The notes under the pieces are model-generated. The model was given only the letters and a program-made list of their open reading frames with translations, was not told the origin of the DNA and searched no databases. Made by a program: the position numbers and the translations under genes. Below, one piece after another: positions 37,990 to 46,688 of a DNA stretch of 64,000 bases. This stretch comes from Chlorobiota bacterium (GTDB lineage Bacteria > Bacteroidota > Ignavibacteria > Kapaibacteriales > UBA961): NCBI GenBank assembly GCA_014191195.1, contig BJGZ01000002.1, positions 1 through 64,000 of the forward strand, given 5' to 3'. Numbering within the stretch: the stretch's first letter is position 1; each line of letters begins with the position of its first letter.

Positions 37990-38484
37990 TTAATTGTCTA
38001 AAATTTCTGCTTCAATTTCTGCAACGCCATATTTGATCATATCAAGTTCTTCTGCTGCAAGTTTAGATACATCAAGAATCCGATGAGGATGAAAAGGACC
38101 TCTATCATTAATTCTTACAATCACAGATCTATTGTTCCTCGTATTTGTTACCGATAAAAATGTTCCAAATGGCAGTGTTCTATGTGCTGCAGTAAGAACA
38201 TTCTCATCATAAATTTCTCCATTGGCAGTTTTTCTTCCATTAAATTCTGATCCATAAAAAGAAGCTTTGCCATATATCAGGAATTGTTTACTTGAATCGT
38301 GTGAAAGACCACTTTGTTCATCATCGAATACGTGATGAAATGATGAGTGCCTACTATCTGTTGTCAAAAAAAAGTGATTCCTATTCTGTTCTAATTGAAC
38401 AGAGTGTACATTATAGCATGATTGTAAAGAACTTAATACTATAATAATTATAATAACAGTATATGTTTTTGTACATATTGCCAT
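37990..38484 (-). CDS. rlpA: RlpA-like septal ring lipoprotein (double-psi beta-barrel)
   Basis: A lipoprotein signal ends in 'LSSLQSCYN'. The domain 'GKASFYGSEFNGRKTANGE' continues with 'LTAAHRTLPFGTFLSVTN' and 'VIVRINDRGPFHPHRILDVS', the full double-psi barrel signature with the conserved Asp and His of RlpA-type lytic transglycosylases. It cuts peptide-free glycan strands at the septum. It has no SPOR domain, which is common in short homologues (164 residues). Its ATG shares a base with the murE stop (38484), so the two are coupled. Confidence 0.9.
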   Translation of the reverse strand: MAICTKTYTVIIIIIVLSSLQSCYNVHSVQLEQNRNHFFLTTDSRHSSFHHVFDDEQSGLSHDSSKQFLIYGKASFYGSEFNGRKTANGEIYDENVLTAAHRTLPFGTFLSVTNTRNNRSVIVRINDRGPFHPHRILDVSKLAAEELDMIKYGVAEIEAEILDN

Positions 38485-40019
38485 TAATCTTCTCCTAAAT
38501 CCTGTGGCAGAAAGTGTGTGGAAATTAAAGAGGTAATTATTCCGATATCACTAAAAGGAAGATAATCATTATGAATAATTTGATATTCTTCATGTCCTTT
38601 TCCTGCTATCAAAATTATTTCTCTATCCAATGATGAGCTTACAGCTTCTGTAATAGCTTGAGCTCTATCTGGAATCTGTTGAACTTTCGAGAGCAGTTCA
38701 GGAGATATTCCATTGCTTATCTCAAGCAAAATTCGTTCCGAACTTTCATTTCTAGGATTATCATCTGTAAGAATTATTCTATCTGCAAGAGATGCAGCTA
38801 TAAAACCCATTTTTGGTCTTTTTGTTTCATCTCTTTCTCCGCCACATCCAAAAACGACGGTAAGTCTGCCTCTACCTGCTTGATTGAGTACCATCCTACA
38901 GGTACTAAGTGCTTTTTCTAAAGCATCTGGAGAATGGGCATAGTCTACAAGTGCTAAAGCTCCGTTAGGTAAACGTAATCTTTGCATTCTTCCAGGAGCA
39001 CCATCAGAAGATCGCAATGCATATTTAATTGTTGAATCATCTATTCCTAGAACTCTAGCAAAAGCTGCACATAAAGCAGTATTCTCTACATTAAATTTTC
39101 CGAATAATGGACTTACAATCTCTACATCACCTTGATGATACTCTGGTAAAGTACCTTTAAATTGTAAATTATATGAAGCACCTGAAAGATTGTGATTTTC
39201 ATTTTGAATCATAATATCGAAGGCTCTAGACCTACCAACCATATATTTACTCTTAGATTTTGTTTCACTGAGCATCATATAAGAATATGGAGAATCACCC
39301 ATTACCATTGCAATTGATTCTTTTGGTAACATATCGAACAGTTTTTTCTTTGCCTTAGCATAATTATCCATACTTCCATGAAAATCTAAATGATCATGAG
39401 TAAGATTTGTAAATAATGCACCAGCAAAGGTAATTCCATTTACTCTTTTTAATTCCAAAGCATGAGAGCTAACTTCCATTACTACGCTTTTTATTCCTCT
39501 TCGAATCATTGCAGCTAATAATTGACATAATTGAGGAGATTCTGGTGTAGTATGGGTAGATGCGATGCGTTCTGAACCTATAAAATTACCAGTCGTTCCA
39601 ATAAGTCCAGTTGGTTCTCCATAAGCTTCTAGAATAGATTTTAAGAGAAAAGTTGACGTTGTTTTACCATTTGTACCTGTTATACCATATATGCTTAATT
39701 GCTTCGAAGGATTATCATAAAATGCATTTGAAACCCTTGATAATGCATCTCTGGTATCTGGAACGCAAATAAGAGTAATATCTTTTGGTAATTGAAGATC
39801 TGATCTATTTGTAATAATTGCTTTTGCACCACGCGAAATAGCATGGTCTATAAATGTATTTCCATCAATTGGAGGAACTGTACTGCCAGGTATAGCTACA
39901 AATAATGAGTATTCATTACAACTTCTGCTATCATAATCTATTGCAGATATAGGTATTTCTATATTTCCTTGTACAGAAAAACCATTAAGTGATGCCAATA
40001 ATGTGGAAAGTAGTTTCAT
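38484..40019 (-). CDS. murE: UDP-MurNAc-tripeptide synthetase (meso-DAP adding)
   Basis: This 511-residue Mur ligase has the N-terminal UDP-binding part, the ATP loop 'YGITGTNGKTTSTFLL', 'HTTPESPQLCQLLAAM', 'VMEVSSHALEL', 'TNLTHDHLDFHGSMDNYA' and a C-terminal 'VDYAHSPDALEKAL'. The motif 'LTDDNPRNESS' contains DNPR, which marks enzymes that add meso-diaminopimelate rather than lysine. It acts in the cytoplasm in peptidoglycan precursor synthesis. It overlaps rlpA by one base and follows the elaA-like gene after 15 bases. murF, mraY and the rest of the mur cluster are not in the window. Confidence 0.96.
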   Translation of the reverse strand: MKLLSTLLASLNGFSVQGNIEIPISAIDYDSRSCNEYSLFVAIPGSTVPPIDGNTFIDHAISRGAKAIITNRSDLQLPKDITLICVPDTRDALSRVSNAFYDNPSKQLSIYGITGTNGKTTSTFLLKSILEAYGEPTGLIGTTGNFIGSERIASTHTTPESPQLCQLLAAMIRRGIKSVVMEVSSHALELKRVNGITFAGALFTNLTHDHLDFHGSMDNYAKAKKKLFDMLPKESIAMVMGDSPYSYMMLSETKSKSKYMVGRSRAFDIMIQNENHNLSGASYNLQFKGTLPEYHQGDVEIVSPLFGKFNVENTALCAAFARVLGIDDSTIKYALRSSDGAPGRMQRLRLPNGALALVDYAHSPDALEKALSTCRMVLNQAGRGRLTVVFGCGGERDETKRPKMGFIAASLADRIILTDDNPRNESSERILLEISNGISPELLSKVQQIPDRAQAITEAVSSSLDREIILIAGKGHEEYQIIHNDYLPFSDIGIITSLISTHFLPQDLGED

Positions 40020-40034
40020 TGTGAATAAGAGATA

Positions 40035-40484
40035 TTATAACAACATATATTGATGGTTAATACCATCTAATAAAAAAGGAGCTTCTATAGCTCTGAAGCC
40101 TAATGAAGAATAAAATGAATCCAAGTATAATTGTGCGGCAATACGAATAGTATGTCCAGGAAAATGCTTTTTTGTATAATGTATCCCTTGTAACATTAAC
40201 TCTTTACCGAGATATTGGCCTCTTGATTCTTTTGCTACCACAACTCGTCCAATTGAAGGCTCACAATATGGATTGCCTGGTGGTAAAACTCTTAAGTAAG
40301 CAGATATATCCCCATTATCAGTTTTTGTATATATGTGCACAGCTTGCAAGTCTAAACCATCTGCATCCAAAAACACACACTCTTGTTCTACAACAAATAC
40401 TTTTTCCCTTAATTGCACTATTTTATATAGATCATCTACCGATATATCTTTAAACGTTTTTATATACCATATAAACGGTTTCAT
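40035..40484 (-). CDS. ElaA-like GNAT N-acetyltransferase
   Basis: The 149-residue protein has the ElaA pattern: 'LYKIVQLREKVFVVEQECVF', 'DADGLDLQAVHIY', 'AYLRVLPPG', then the acetyl-CoA loop 'SIGRVVVAKESRGQYLGKEL' and 'AAQLYLDSFYSSLGFRAIEA'. Members are small cytoplasmic acetyltransferases with unknown physiological substrates. It sits between tsaB and murE with 15-base gaps on both sides, in the same transcript. The full length is present. Confidence 0.88.
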   Translation of the reverse strand: MKPFIWYIKTFKDISVDDLYKIVQLREKVFVVEQECVFLDADGLDLQAVHIYTKTDNGDISAYLRVLPPGNPYCEPSIGRVVVAKESRGQYLGKELMLQGIHYTKKHFPGHTIRIAAQLYLDSFYSSLGFRAIEAPFLLDGINHQYMLL

Positions 40485-40499
40485 GTGAATATTCTCATT

Positions 40500-41168
40500 C
40501 TATTTTGGTAGAAACTCTGAATAATATGTTGACTCAGCAGACATATCATCTGAGATAAGCCCTGCTTTAATCATATCTAATGCATACTCTGCAACCATAA
40601 CTTGATTGGGTTGATGTAAAAAATCAAATGCTTTATGTCCATTATGCAATAAATGAGTTGCACTACCACTAACTATAGTATCTTCATGTATCAAATTATT
40701 TGCATCCATTATTGGAAGTAATGTAGGTAAAGCGATTGGATTCAAAGTCCTAAAATCAAATAATTGTATATAGCACAAATCACTATGAGAGTATTGAGTT
40801 GCTGCAATATGCGTCCATCCACCTTGATAATATGCTTGACTTTTTTTTGCAATAGCAGATAAAGTTGGAACAGAAATCAACGTAGTAGAACTTTCAAAAC
40901 ACCAACCTTTTGCAAAAGACATTCCAATTCTGATACCTGTAAAGGAACCTGGCCCTTCTGAGACTGATAAATACTGGATATCTTTACTTTGTAATGAAAA
41001 ATCTAATAATATCCTGCGTACTAATTCAGCAAGCATATAATCATGCATATGCTTTTTGTATATAGTGTATTGGCACATCAATGTTTTTGTAGATACTTCA
41101 TGTAAACATATACCGCATAATTCGCCGGTTGTTTCAATAGAAAGTAAATATATGGGTAATGAACTCAT
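40500..41168 (-). CDS. tsaB: tRNA t6A synthesis protein TsaB
   Basis: The protein has the ASKHA fold start 'YLLSIETTGELCGICL' and the TsaB hallmark 'SVSEGPGSFTGIRIGMSFAK' with 'PTLSAIAKKS'. With TsaD and TsaE it makes threonylcarbamoyl-adenosine at position 37 of ANN-decoding tRNAs. The frame also allows an ATG at 41180, but that would overlap the upstream gene; the ATG at 41168 leaves no overlap and gives 222 residues. The C-terminal half is divergent, as is normal for TsaB. tsaD is not in the window. Confidence 0.9.
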   Translation of the reverse strand: MSSLPIYLLSIETTGELCGICLHEVSTKTLMCQYTIYKKHMHDYMLAELVRRILLDFSLQSKDIQYLSVSEGPGSFTGIRIGMSFAKGWCFESSTTLISVPTLSAIAKKSQAYYQGGWTHIAATQYSHSDLCYIQLFDFRTLNPIALPTLLPIMDANNLIHEDTIVSGSATHLLHNGHKAFDFLHQPNQVMVAEYALDMIKAGLISDDMSAESTYYSEFLPK

Positions 41169-41169
41169 A

Positions 41170-42693
41170 TTACAGTGCAAATTCTTTGGTTAAAGCTATT
41201 TCTAAAAATTGCAATGCACCACCATTTTTATTGACAAGATGTAATGGCATATGCATGAAGATCATTTGTCTATTTTCTCCAAGAATTCCTAATATAGGTG
41301 TGCCAGACCACTTAGGGTTTTCGGATAATATATATAATGGACTAGCCGTGACTTTTGGAAACAAGTTATAAACTAAAACAGACCCCTTTTCTTTGATTAA
41401 AACAGGGTATTGCCAAGCACCAACTTTGATTGGTTTAATTTCTGTACTATTCCTTATTGCTAAAGGATCATCAGATACTTCTTTTTGGCTTATGGAATCT
41501 ATCGGAGCAAAATCCATTAGTGCGATTCTAGACTCTGCAGATAAAGGCACAGGAAATTCAGTTATAAAAATAACTTTTCCATTTGTCCTCATATATTCAG
41601 GTAATGATTGTTGAGCCAATTCTACACTAGGACTTTTGTCTGAATACCATATGATAGTTTTAAATAGTTTTAATGTTTCGATAAACATTGGCGATATAAA
41701 TGGAGGCAGAGTTTTTGCCTGACTAATCACAGTTTTGCTAGAGTATATATCTAATACGTCATATCCCGATGAAAACTTACCACCAGAGATATTTTGCAAA
41801 GCATTTGTGTAAAAAGCATCAGCATCTGGGCTACCGCTGTCTTTGATTAGTAAAATCGGCCCCATGGGTTTTTTAACATACCAAACTTTACCTTCAAACG
41901 GATACTGCAAAATTTTGCTTCTTAATTTACCGATATCAGTTGCCCTTAGGTAAATTCTATTATCTGCATTTATTGTTAAACCATCAGATTCTTTGATATT
42001 AAACATCTTACTATTTAAAGGAATTTTATGCCAAGTAGCAGAAGACGAGCTGTCATTTAAACACCATTCTACCGAGGCAATTGTTTCTATTCCATCTAAG
42101 TCAGAAACAAAATATTGAAAGGTTGCAAAAGTAAATGTTGTATCAGGTAAAGCAACTGCAATGGCAGATTTTGAGTTTGTATCTATTCCCCATGCTATTA
42201 AAGGCGCTGTATTCTTTATGGGAACCTTTAATGCTGCTGGGCTAATATCTACAGAGGATGACAAAGATGGGAATGGTTCGTTATCATCATGTATTCCATT
42301 ATTATTCATATCTGAAAATGCAATAATATCACCTTCTTTGGGATATATACTAAGCGAATTGTCTATGGCAGATACCCTAAATGTATAGTTTGTATCTGAA
42401 GTTTCCACTTTTAATGAAAAAATCGAATCATTCTTTTGAGTATAAAACCATTCCTTACCATTCCATGAAATTATATAGCCAATAATTAATCCATCAGAAT
42501 CATCTCCCTGCCAGCTTAAATAAACCTGACTATTCTGCTGAACATGAATTGAGTCTAAAAAAATATGCGTTTCTGGCAATAAATTAGACTGTGGGATGCC
42601 TGTTAAGCCATTGCATGATATCAGTAAATATATTACTAAAGAAAAGAGAATTTTATTGCAAAAGTTGATGCTAATAATGTGATTGTTCTTCAT
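41170..42693 (-). CDS. Lipoprotein with FN3-like domain, unknown function
   Basis: The frame is open from 42783, but the ATG at 42693 avoids overlap with comF and gives a good lipoprotein signal (KILFSLVIYLLISCNGLTGI, Cys about 27), so 507 residues. An FN3-like domain follows ('FLDSIHVQQNSQVYLSWQGD', 'TNYTFRVSAIDNSLSIYP'). The C-terminal half has 'MGPILLIKDSGSPDADAF', 'LFKTIIWYSDKSPSVELA' and 'YMRTNGKVIFITEFPV', resembling the flavodoxin/glutamine-amidotransferase-like folds found in some Bacteroidota surface proteins. No catalytic residues are obvious. It lies between comF and tsaB in the long minus-strand run. Probably on the periplasmic or outer face of the envelope. Confidence 0.65.
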   Translation of the reverse strand: MKNNHIISINFCNKILFSLVIYLLISCNGLTGIPQSNLLPETHIFLDSIHVQQNSQVYLSWQGDDSDGLIIGYIISWNGKEWFYTQKNDSIFSLKVETSDTNYTFRVSAIDNSLSIYPKEGDIIAFSDMNNNGIHDDNEPFPSLSSSVDISPAALKVPIKNTAPLIAWGIDTNSKSAIAVALPDTTFTFATFQYFVSDLDGIETIASVEWCLNDSSSSATWHKIPLNSKMFNIKESDGLTINADNRIYLRATDIGKLRSKILQYPFEGKVWYVKKPMGPILLIKDSGSPDADAFYTNALQNISGGKFSSGYDVLDIYSSKTVISQAKTLPPFISPMFIETLKLFKTIIWYSDKSPSVELAQQSLPEYMRTNGKVIFITEFPVPLSAESRIALMDFAPIDSISQKEVSDDPLAIRNSTEIKPIKVGAWQYPVLIKEKGSVLVYNLFPKVTASPLYILSENPKWSGTPILGILGENRQMIFMHMPLHLVNKNGGALQFLEIALTKEFAL

Positions 42694-42707
42694 AATATAC
42701 TTGTTAA

Positions 42708-43448
42708 TTATCGTAATGGTGCAGATGCAATTGTTATACCATGAACACATGATGCACCCTCTAACAGCAAGGTATTTGCGCATGCTTCTAAAGTTGCACC
42801 TGTTGTAAAGATATCATCTACCAATAAAATAGATGCATTATGAATTCTATCTTTATTGTTGACTTTAAATATAGTATCTGACATATTAGATGATCTTTCG
42901 GAAACATTTAGTAATGTTTGAGAACCAGAATACATAATCCTTTGTAAACAAGTATTCTCTATTCTTTTATGTATAATTTCTTGAATTCCTTTTGCTATAT
43001 ACAAAGACTGATTATATGTTCTTTCTCTAATTCGAGCAGCATGTAAAGGCACTGGAACTATCAAATCAATAGTTGAATACGTACTATCATTTGCAATCTT
43101 CATACCTAGTATTTTTCCAAAATCAAAACCAATTCGAGAACAATAATCATATTTTAGCGCATATATCAATAGTTCCACATTCGAGTCTGATGTTAATTCC
43201 GCATACGAAGAAATCGAACTTAATGCTGAATCATCACCTTTCTTTTTAGAATATATACTATTTAATAAGTGCTCTTTATCTGGTGAATAGTCTAATGAAT
43301 AAAAACATTGATTACATAATCGAAATATTATCTGGTTGTCACCACACTGAGAATTACATATCTGGCAATGTATTGGTGAAATAAAATCTAGATATATCTT
43401 TTTGCCAGCTTCTAAAACATTCAAACAAGACTCAACATAGTTCAACAT
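42708..43448 (-). CDS. comF: ComF-family phosphoribosyltransferase-like protein
   Basis: The product is 246 residues. Near the N-terminus are cysteines of a zinc ribbon ('PIHCQICNSQCG', 'RLCNQC'). The rest is the ComF PRTase fold ('LIVPVPLHAARIRERTYNQS', 'ILLVDDIFTTGATLEACA'), with the PRPP-binding DD-x-x-TTG motif intact. ComF is needed for DNA uptake in naturally competent bacteria; its biochemical role is not settled. It follows kynA after 26 bases. No other competence genes are in the window. Confidence 0.9.
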   Translation of the reverse strand: MLNYVESCLNVLEAGKKIYLDFISPIHCQICNSQCGDNQIIFRLCNQCFYSLDYSPDKEHLLNSIYSKKKGDDSALSSISSYAELTSDSNVELLIYALKYDYCSRIGFDFGKILGMKIANDSTYSTIDLIVPVPLHAARIRERTYNQSLYIAKGIQEIIHKRIENTCLQRIMYSGSQTLLNVSERSSNMSDTIFKVNNKDRIHNASILLVDDIFTTGATLEACANTLLLEGASCVHGITIASAPLR

Positions 43449-43474
43449 TATATCCCCTGAATTAATATCTGAAT

Positions 43475-44557
43475 CTATTGTTCAAATGTAAACTGTAATT
43501 GTTTAATAATATCAGCCGGTAAATCAGGTAATGTTCTTCTTGATAATAGCATACCTGATAATGAAGTAATATCATTAAAAATACGCTGTTTCATGGCTGT
43601 CATAGCAAGATAATGAGATCCACTAGATCCTCCAGTTCCAATTCTAGAGCCAATCATTTTAGCTGTCATAACTGAATGTCTATATCGCCATAAAGACATA
43701 TTCTCATCAAATGTAGAAATCTCATGAATAAGTTCAAAAGGCTTTTGTAATAATGGGAAAGAACGATATAAGTTTATAAATAATGCTGCCATCGTTGCTT
43801 TGTGCGAAAGAAACCGTTCACCTTTTTGAATCAACTCTTGATAGGATGAATTATCAAAAAGAGAATTAAAACTAGATTCAGCTTGATAAATTGATTGAAT
43901 CCTTTGCTCTTTTTCTTCTGCAGATAAAATATCATGCTGTACAATATCATGACGATCTTTTTCAAATGTTTGCATGACAGCAAGTTTATATTCATGCCAA
44001 AACTTGTATTTGTCTGTTTCGATAAAGGGTGTATTCTCTAACCATTGCTGTACAGAATCAAATAAAGTAGGTTTCTGTAAAGCAGATAAAACCTGCGCTT
44101 TGTCTGATTCATTCAAAGCTATCATAAAATGTTTATTTAAACGCTTGGATTCAGGTAAACCCAAACGTATTTCTAAAATTCTGAATTGTAATGATTGAAA
44201 TCCGCTTGCTGGATGTAATAAATCCCGAAAATCCATAAAATCTAATGCAGTCATGGTTTCAAGTACTTCAAATTGTGATGAAGTCATGTGCAAAATCTTG
44301 TTCATACGATGAATCCCTTTTACACACATTGAAATCTCATGTTCTGCAATTGACTTTTTTTGAAGCAAAGATATTACAGAGTCTAATTCGAACATTATTT
44401 GTTTAAACCATAATTCAAAAGCCTGATGTGTGATTATAAAAAGCATCTCATCATGAGCTTCTATACCTTTCTTTGAGCTTTCTGTATGCTGTGCATCTAA
44501 GATTTTGTCCAATTGAAGATATGAACTATAGTATACTGATTGATCAGAATGTGACAT
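43475..44557 (-). CDS. kynA: Tryptophan 2,3-dioxygenase
   Basis: The 360-residue haem enzyme shows 'DEMLFIITHQAFELWFKQIM', 'FEVLETMTALDFMDFRDLL', 'ASGFQSLQFRILEIRLGL', and near the C-terminus the haem ligand His in 'WRYRHSVMTAKMIGSRIG' followed by 'TGGSSGSHYLAMTAMKQR'. It opens the indole ring of tryptophan to N-formylkynurenine, the first step of the kynurenine route to NAD+ or of tryptophan breakdown. No kynurenine formamidase, kynureninase or other pathway gene is nearby. It is the first gene of the minus-strand run; a TATATTTG element on the minus strand (44636-44629) lies upstream. Confidence 0.93.
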   Translation of the reverse strand: MSHSDQSVYYSSYLQLDKILDAQHTESSKKGIEAHDEMLFIITHQAFELWFKQIMFELDSVISLLQKKSIAEHEISMCVKGIHRMNKILHMTSSQFEVLETMTALDFMDFRDLLHPASGFQSLQFRILEIRLGLPESKRLNKHFMIALNESDKAQVLSALQKPTLFDSVQQWLENTPFIETDKYKFWHEYKLAVMQTFEKDRHDIVQHDILSAEEKEQRIQSIYQAESSFNSLFDNSSYQELIQKGERFLSHKATMAALFINLYRSFPLLQKPFELIHEISTFDENMSLWRYRHSVMTAKMIGSRIGTGGSSGSHYLAMTAMKQRIFNDITSLSGMLLSRRTLPDLPADIIKQLQFTFEQ

Positions 44558-44628
44558 GTATTCGCCTACATTAGTATAATGTGAGAGTTTAACAGATATC
44601 TTTACAAATGATGTCTAAATGTATACTG

Positions 44629-44767
44629 CAAATATACGATTAAGAATGGATTGATTTTCTACTTAAAAGTCTAATAAATGAATACCTAGAATAGATATGC
44701 TAAATTCATAAAAGATCTAATTATTAGATATATATTCAGATTTCTTACAATTTATTTTGTAAATTTG
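44629..44767. promoter_or_regulatory. Divergent promoter region between kynA and yceD
   Basis: The 253-base gap 44558-44810 separates two divergent operons. The minus strand carries TATATTTG (44636-44629), pointing to kynA. The plus strand carries TAAATTTG (44760-44767), 43 bases before the yceD ATG. Both fit TAnnTTTG, but I find no TTG at the expected distance for either, so they are candidates only. Confidence 0.38.
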
Positions 44768-44810
44768 TGATTGTTCTTTTTTCTATTCATCTTGTTAATA
44801 GGCTTTTACC

Positions 44811-45341
44811 ATGATACAGATCATGATTCTTGGCTTACAAGAGGGCGTTTATCCATTTTCTGTAACAAGTTCTTCCCAATCAATTGAAGGTATTTTACCT
44901 GAATTTATTGGAGATACACAGATAATTGGTACTATCAAAAGACAAGGAAAGAGAATACTCATTAGTGCAGAAGCATTGTGTAAAGCATTACTTCTTTGTG
45001 ATATTTCTGGTGAAGAATTTACAGACATAGTGAAAGCGCAGATTATCTTACATTATGTTATTGATACGCAACTTTTTTATCTTCAGCCAAAAACAGAGAA
45101 TGATGACGAAGGTGAGATACTCATCAGAGAAGAAGATACATATATCGATATTTCCGATGAAGTGAGACAGCAATTGGCATTAAATTTACCAATGAAAAGG
45201 ATATCACCTTTACATTCACAGACATCGTTTGAGGATTTATATCCAGAAAGGTCTACTGAAAAGCAAAAAACTGAACCTAATCTGCCTGATGAGACATCTC
45301 CATGGGCAGCACTAAAAGATATTAAAATAGTAGAAAATTAA
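44811..45341 (+). CDS. yceD: YceD family protein (DUF177)
   Basis: The 176-residue protein has the DUF177 outline: an N-terminal beta part ('TQIIGTIKRQGKRILISAEA' with a cysteine pair region 'LCKALLLCDISGEEF') and 'DEVRQQLALNLPMKRISPLH' in the C-terminal half. The C-terminal 'DETSPWAALKDIK' matches the family ending ('DPRWAALKKL'). The plant homologue helps 23S rRNA maturation. The position just before rpmF and plsX, as in most bacteria, is the strongest support. The usual C-terminal Cys pair is not seen. It leads the fatty-acid operon. Confidence 0.83.
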   Translation: MIQIMILGLQEGVYPFSVTSSSQSIEGILPEFIGDTQIIGTIKRQGKRILISAEALCKALLLCDISGEEFTDIVKAQIILHYVIDTQLFYLQPKTENDDEGEILIREEDTYIDISDEVRQQLALNLPMKRISPLHSQTSFEDLYPERSTEKQKTEPNLPDETSPWAALKDIKIVEN

Positions 45342-45385
45342 TTATTGACATTACCATATCAAATTGATGTAATCGGAGTTATACG

Positions 45386-45583
45386 ATGCCAAATCCAAAA
45401 AGACGTCACTCAAAATCACGTAGAGACAAACGCAGAACTCATTATAAGGCTACTGCTCCTACAGTAGGTCCATGCGCTAATTGTGGCAACACTAAACTTA
45501 CCCATACTGCTTGCCCTTCTTGTGGATATTATAATGGACGCAAGATGTTTGAATTAAATAGTACTGGCTCTGTAGCAGAATAA
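45386..45583 (+). CDS. rpmF: 50S ribosomal protein L32
   Basis: The 65-residue basic protein starts MPNPKRRHSKSRRDKRRTHY, the standard L32 N-terminus, followed by the zinc-binding cysteine pattern 'PCANCGN...TACPSCGYYNG'. All four cysteines are present, so this is the zinc-containing form. It sits between yceD and plsX, 44 bases after yceD and preceded by a ggag sequence. Confidence 0.97.
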   Translation: MPNPKRRHSKSRRDKRRTHYKATAPTVGPCANCGNTKLTHTACPSCGYYNGRKMFELNSTGSVAE

Positions 45584-45634
45584 TCCTTATTCTTGATTGC
45601 AAATCACTTGATGAGCAAACATCACGGATTAAAG

Positions 45635-46678
45635 ATGAATCCAATTCGAATTGCCATAGACGTAATGGGCGGTGATTTTGCTCCCTTGAATGAAATTAAG
45701 GGAGCAATTCTTGCATCTAAAATATTTAGAGATCAATCTTTAACAATAGAATTTGTGTTTGTTGGCAAAGAACAAATCATTAAAGAAGCACTAAAAAACT
45801 TAGATATAAAAGATATGAAATTTTCTGTGGTTCATGCAGATGATATTGTATCTATGGATGATGATCCAACTTCGGTATTGAAAAGAAAAAAACAATCTTC
45901 TTTGTTTAAGGGTATCGAACTTCATGCAAATAGAAGTGTCGATGCTTTTGTATCTGCTGGTAATACAGGTGCTGTTTTAAGTACTGCTACTATTCTACTT
46001 GGAAGAATTAAAGGGGTTAGTAGGCCAACTATCGGTACATTTTTACCTACTCAATCGGGTAAACCTGTCTTATTGCTAGATGTAGGTGCCAATATTGAAG
46101 GCAGACCAAGATTTTTATATGAGTTTGCAATTATGGGAAGTATCTATTCTAAACAGGTTTTAGGAATTGATTCTCCAAAAATTGGCCTATTAAATATTGG
46201 AGAAGAAGAAGGAAAAGGTACTGAAAACATCATTCAAACATTTCAATTGTTGAAAAACAGTACTCTGAATTTTCAAGGCAATGTAGAAGGACGTGATGTA
46301 TTATTAGGTACTTCTGATGTTGTTGTATGTGATGGATTTGTAGGAAATATTGTCTTGAAATTTGCAGAAAGCATGTTAGGACTTCTTAAAGCTAAAATTG
46401 CATCTCATGCACAAAAAGGCTTTTTCCAAAAATTAGCTGTGATGATAATGCTACCAACATTGAAACATATTCTAAAGGATTTCGACTATCAGGAATATGG
46501 TGGAGTTCCTTTACTTGGCGTTAATGGCGTGGTAATTATTGGTCATGGAAAATCGAGCCCTTTAGCAATTCAAAATATGCTTATTCGTGCAGTAGAAGTA
46601 TATAATAAAAAGATAAATGTCTCTATAGAATCTGCATTGCAAATAAGTGCTGAACATAATTCTAACGATATCAATTGA
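45635..46678 (+). CDS. plsX: Phosphate acyltransferase PlsX
   Basis: PlsX proteins begin close to 'IAIDVMGGDFAP', so the ATG at 45635 (MNPIRIAIDVMGG) is preferred to the ATG at 45611 or a TTG at 45593; this gives 347 residues. Family motifs include 'VDAFVSAGNTGAVLSTATIL', 'LLDVGANIEGRPRFLYEFA', 'IGLLNIGEEEGKGTE', 'VEGRDVLLGTSDVVVCDGFV' and 'GVNGVVIIGHGKSSPLAI'. It makes acyl phosphate from acyl-ACP for phospholipid synthesis. It links lipid synthesis to the fab genes that follow. Confidence 0.95.
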   Translation: MNPIRIAIDVMGGDFAPLNEIKGAILASKIFRDQSLTIEFVFVGKEQIIKEALKNLDIKDMKFSVVHADDIVSMDDDPTSVLKRKKQSSLFKGIELHANRSVDAFVSAGNTGAVLSTATILLGRIKGVSRPTIGTFLPTQSGKPVLLLDVGANIEGRPRFLYEFAIMGSIYSKQVLGIDSPKIGLLNIGEEEGKGTENIIQTFQLLKNSTLNFQGNVEGRDVLLGTSDVVVCDGFVGNIVLKFAESMLGLLKAKIASHAQKGFFQKLAVMIMLPTLKHILKDFDYQEYGGVPLLGVNGVVIIGHGKSSPLAIQNMLIRAVEVYNKKINVSIESALQISAEHNSNDIN

Positions 46679-46688
46679 TCATATATAT

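Noticed and set aside
42694-42783. Thirty more residues at the start of the lipoprotein between comF and tsaB.
   Set aside because: They overlap the comF coding sequence, are Cys/Ile-rich without sense, and would precede the lipoprotein signal.
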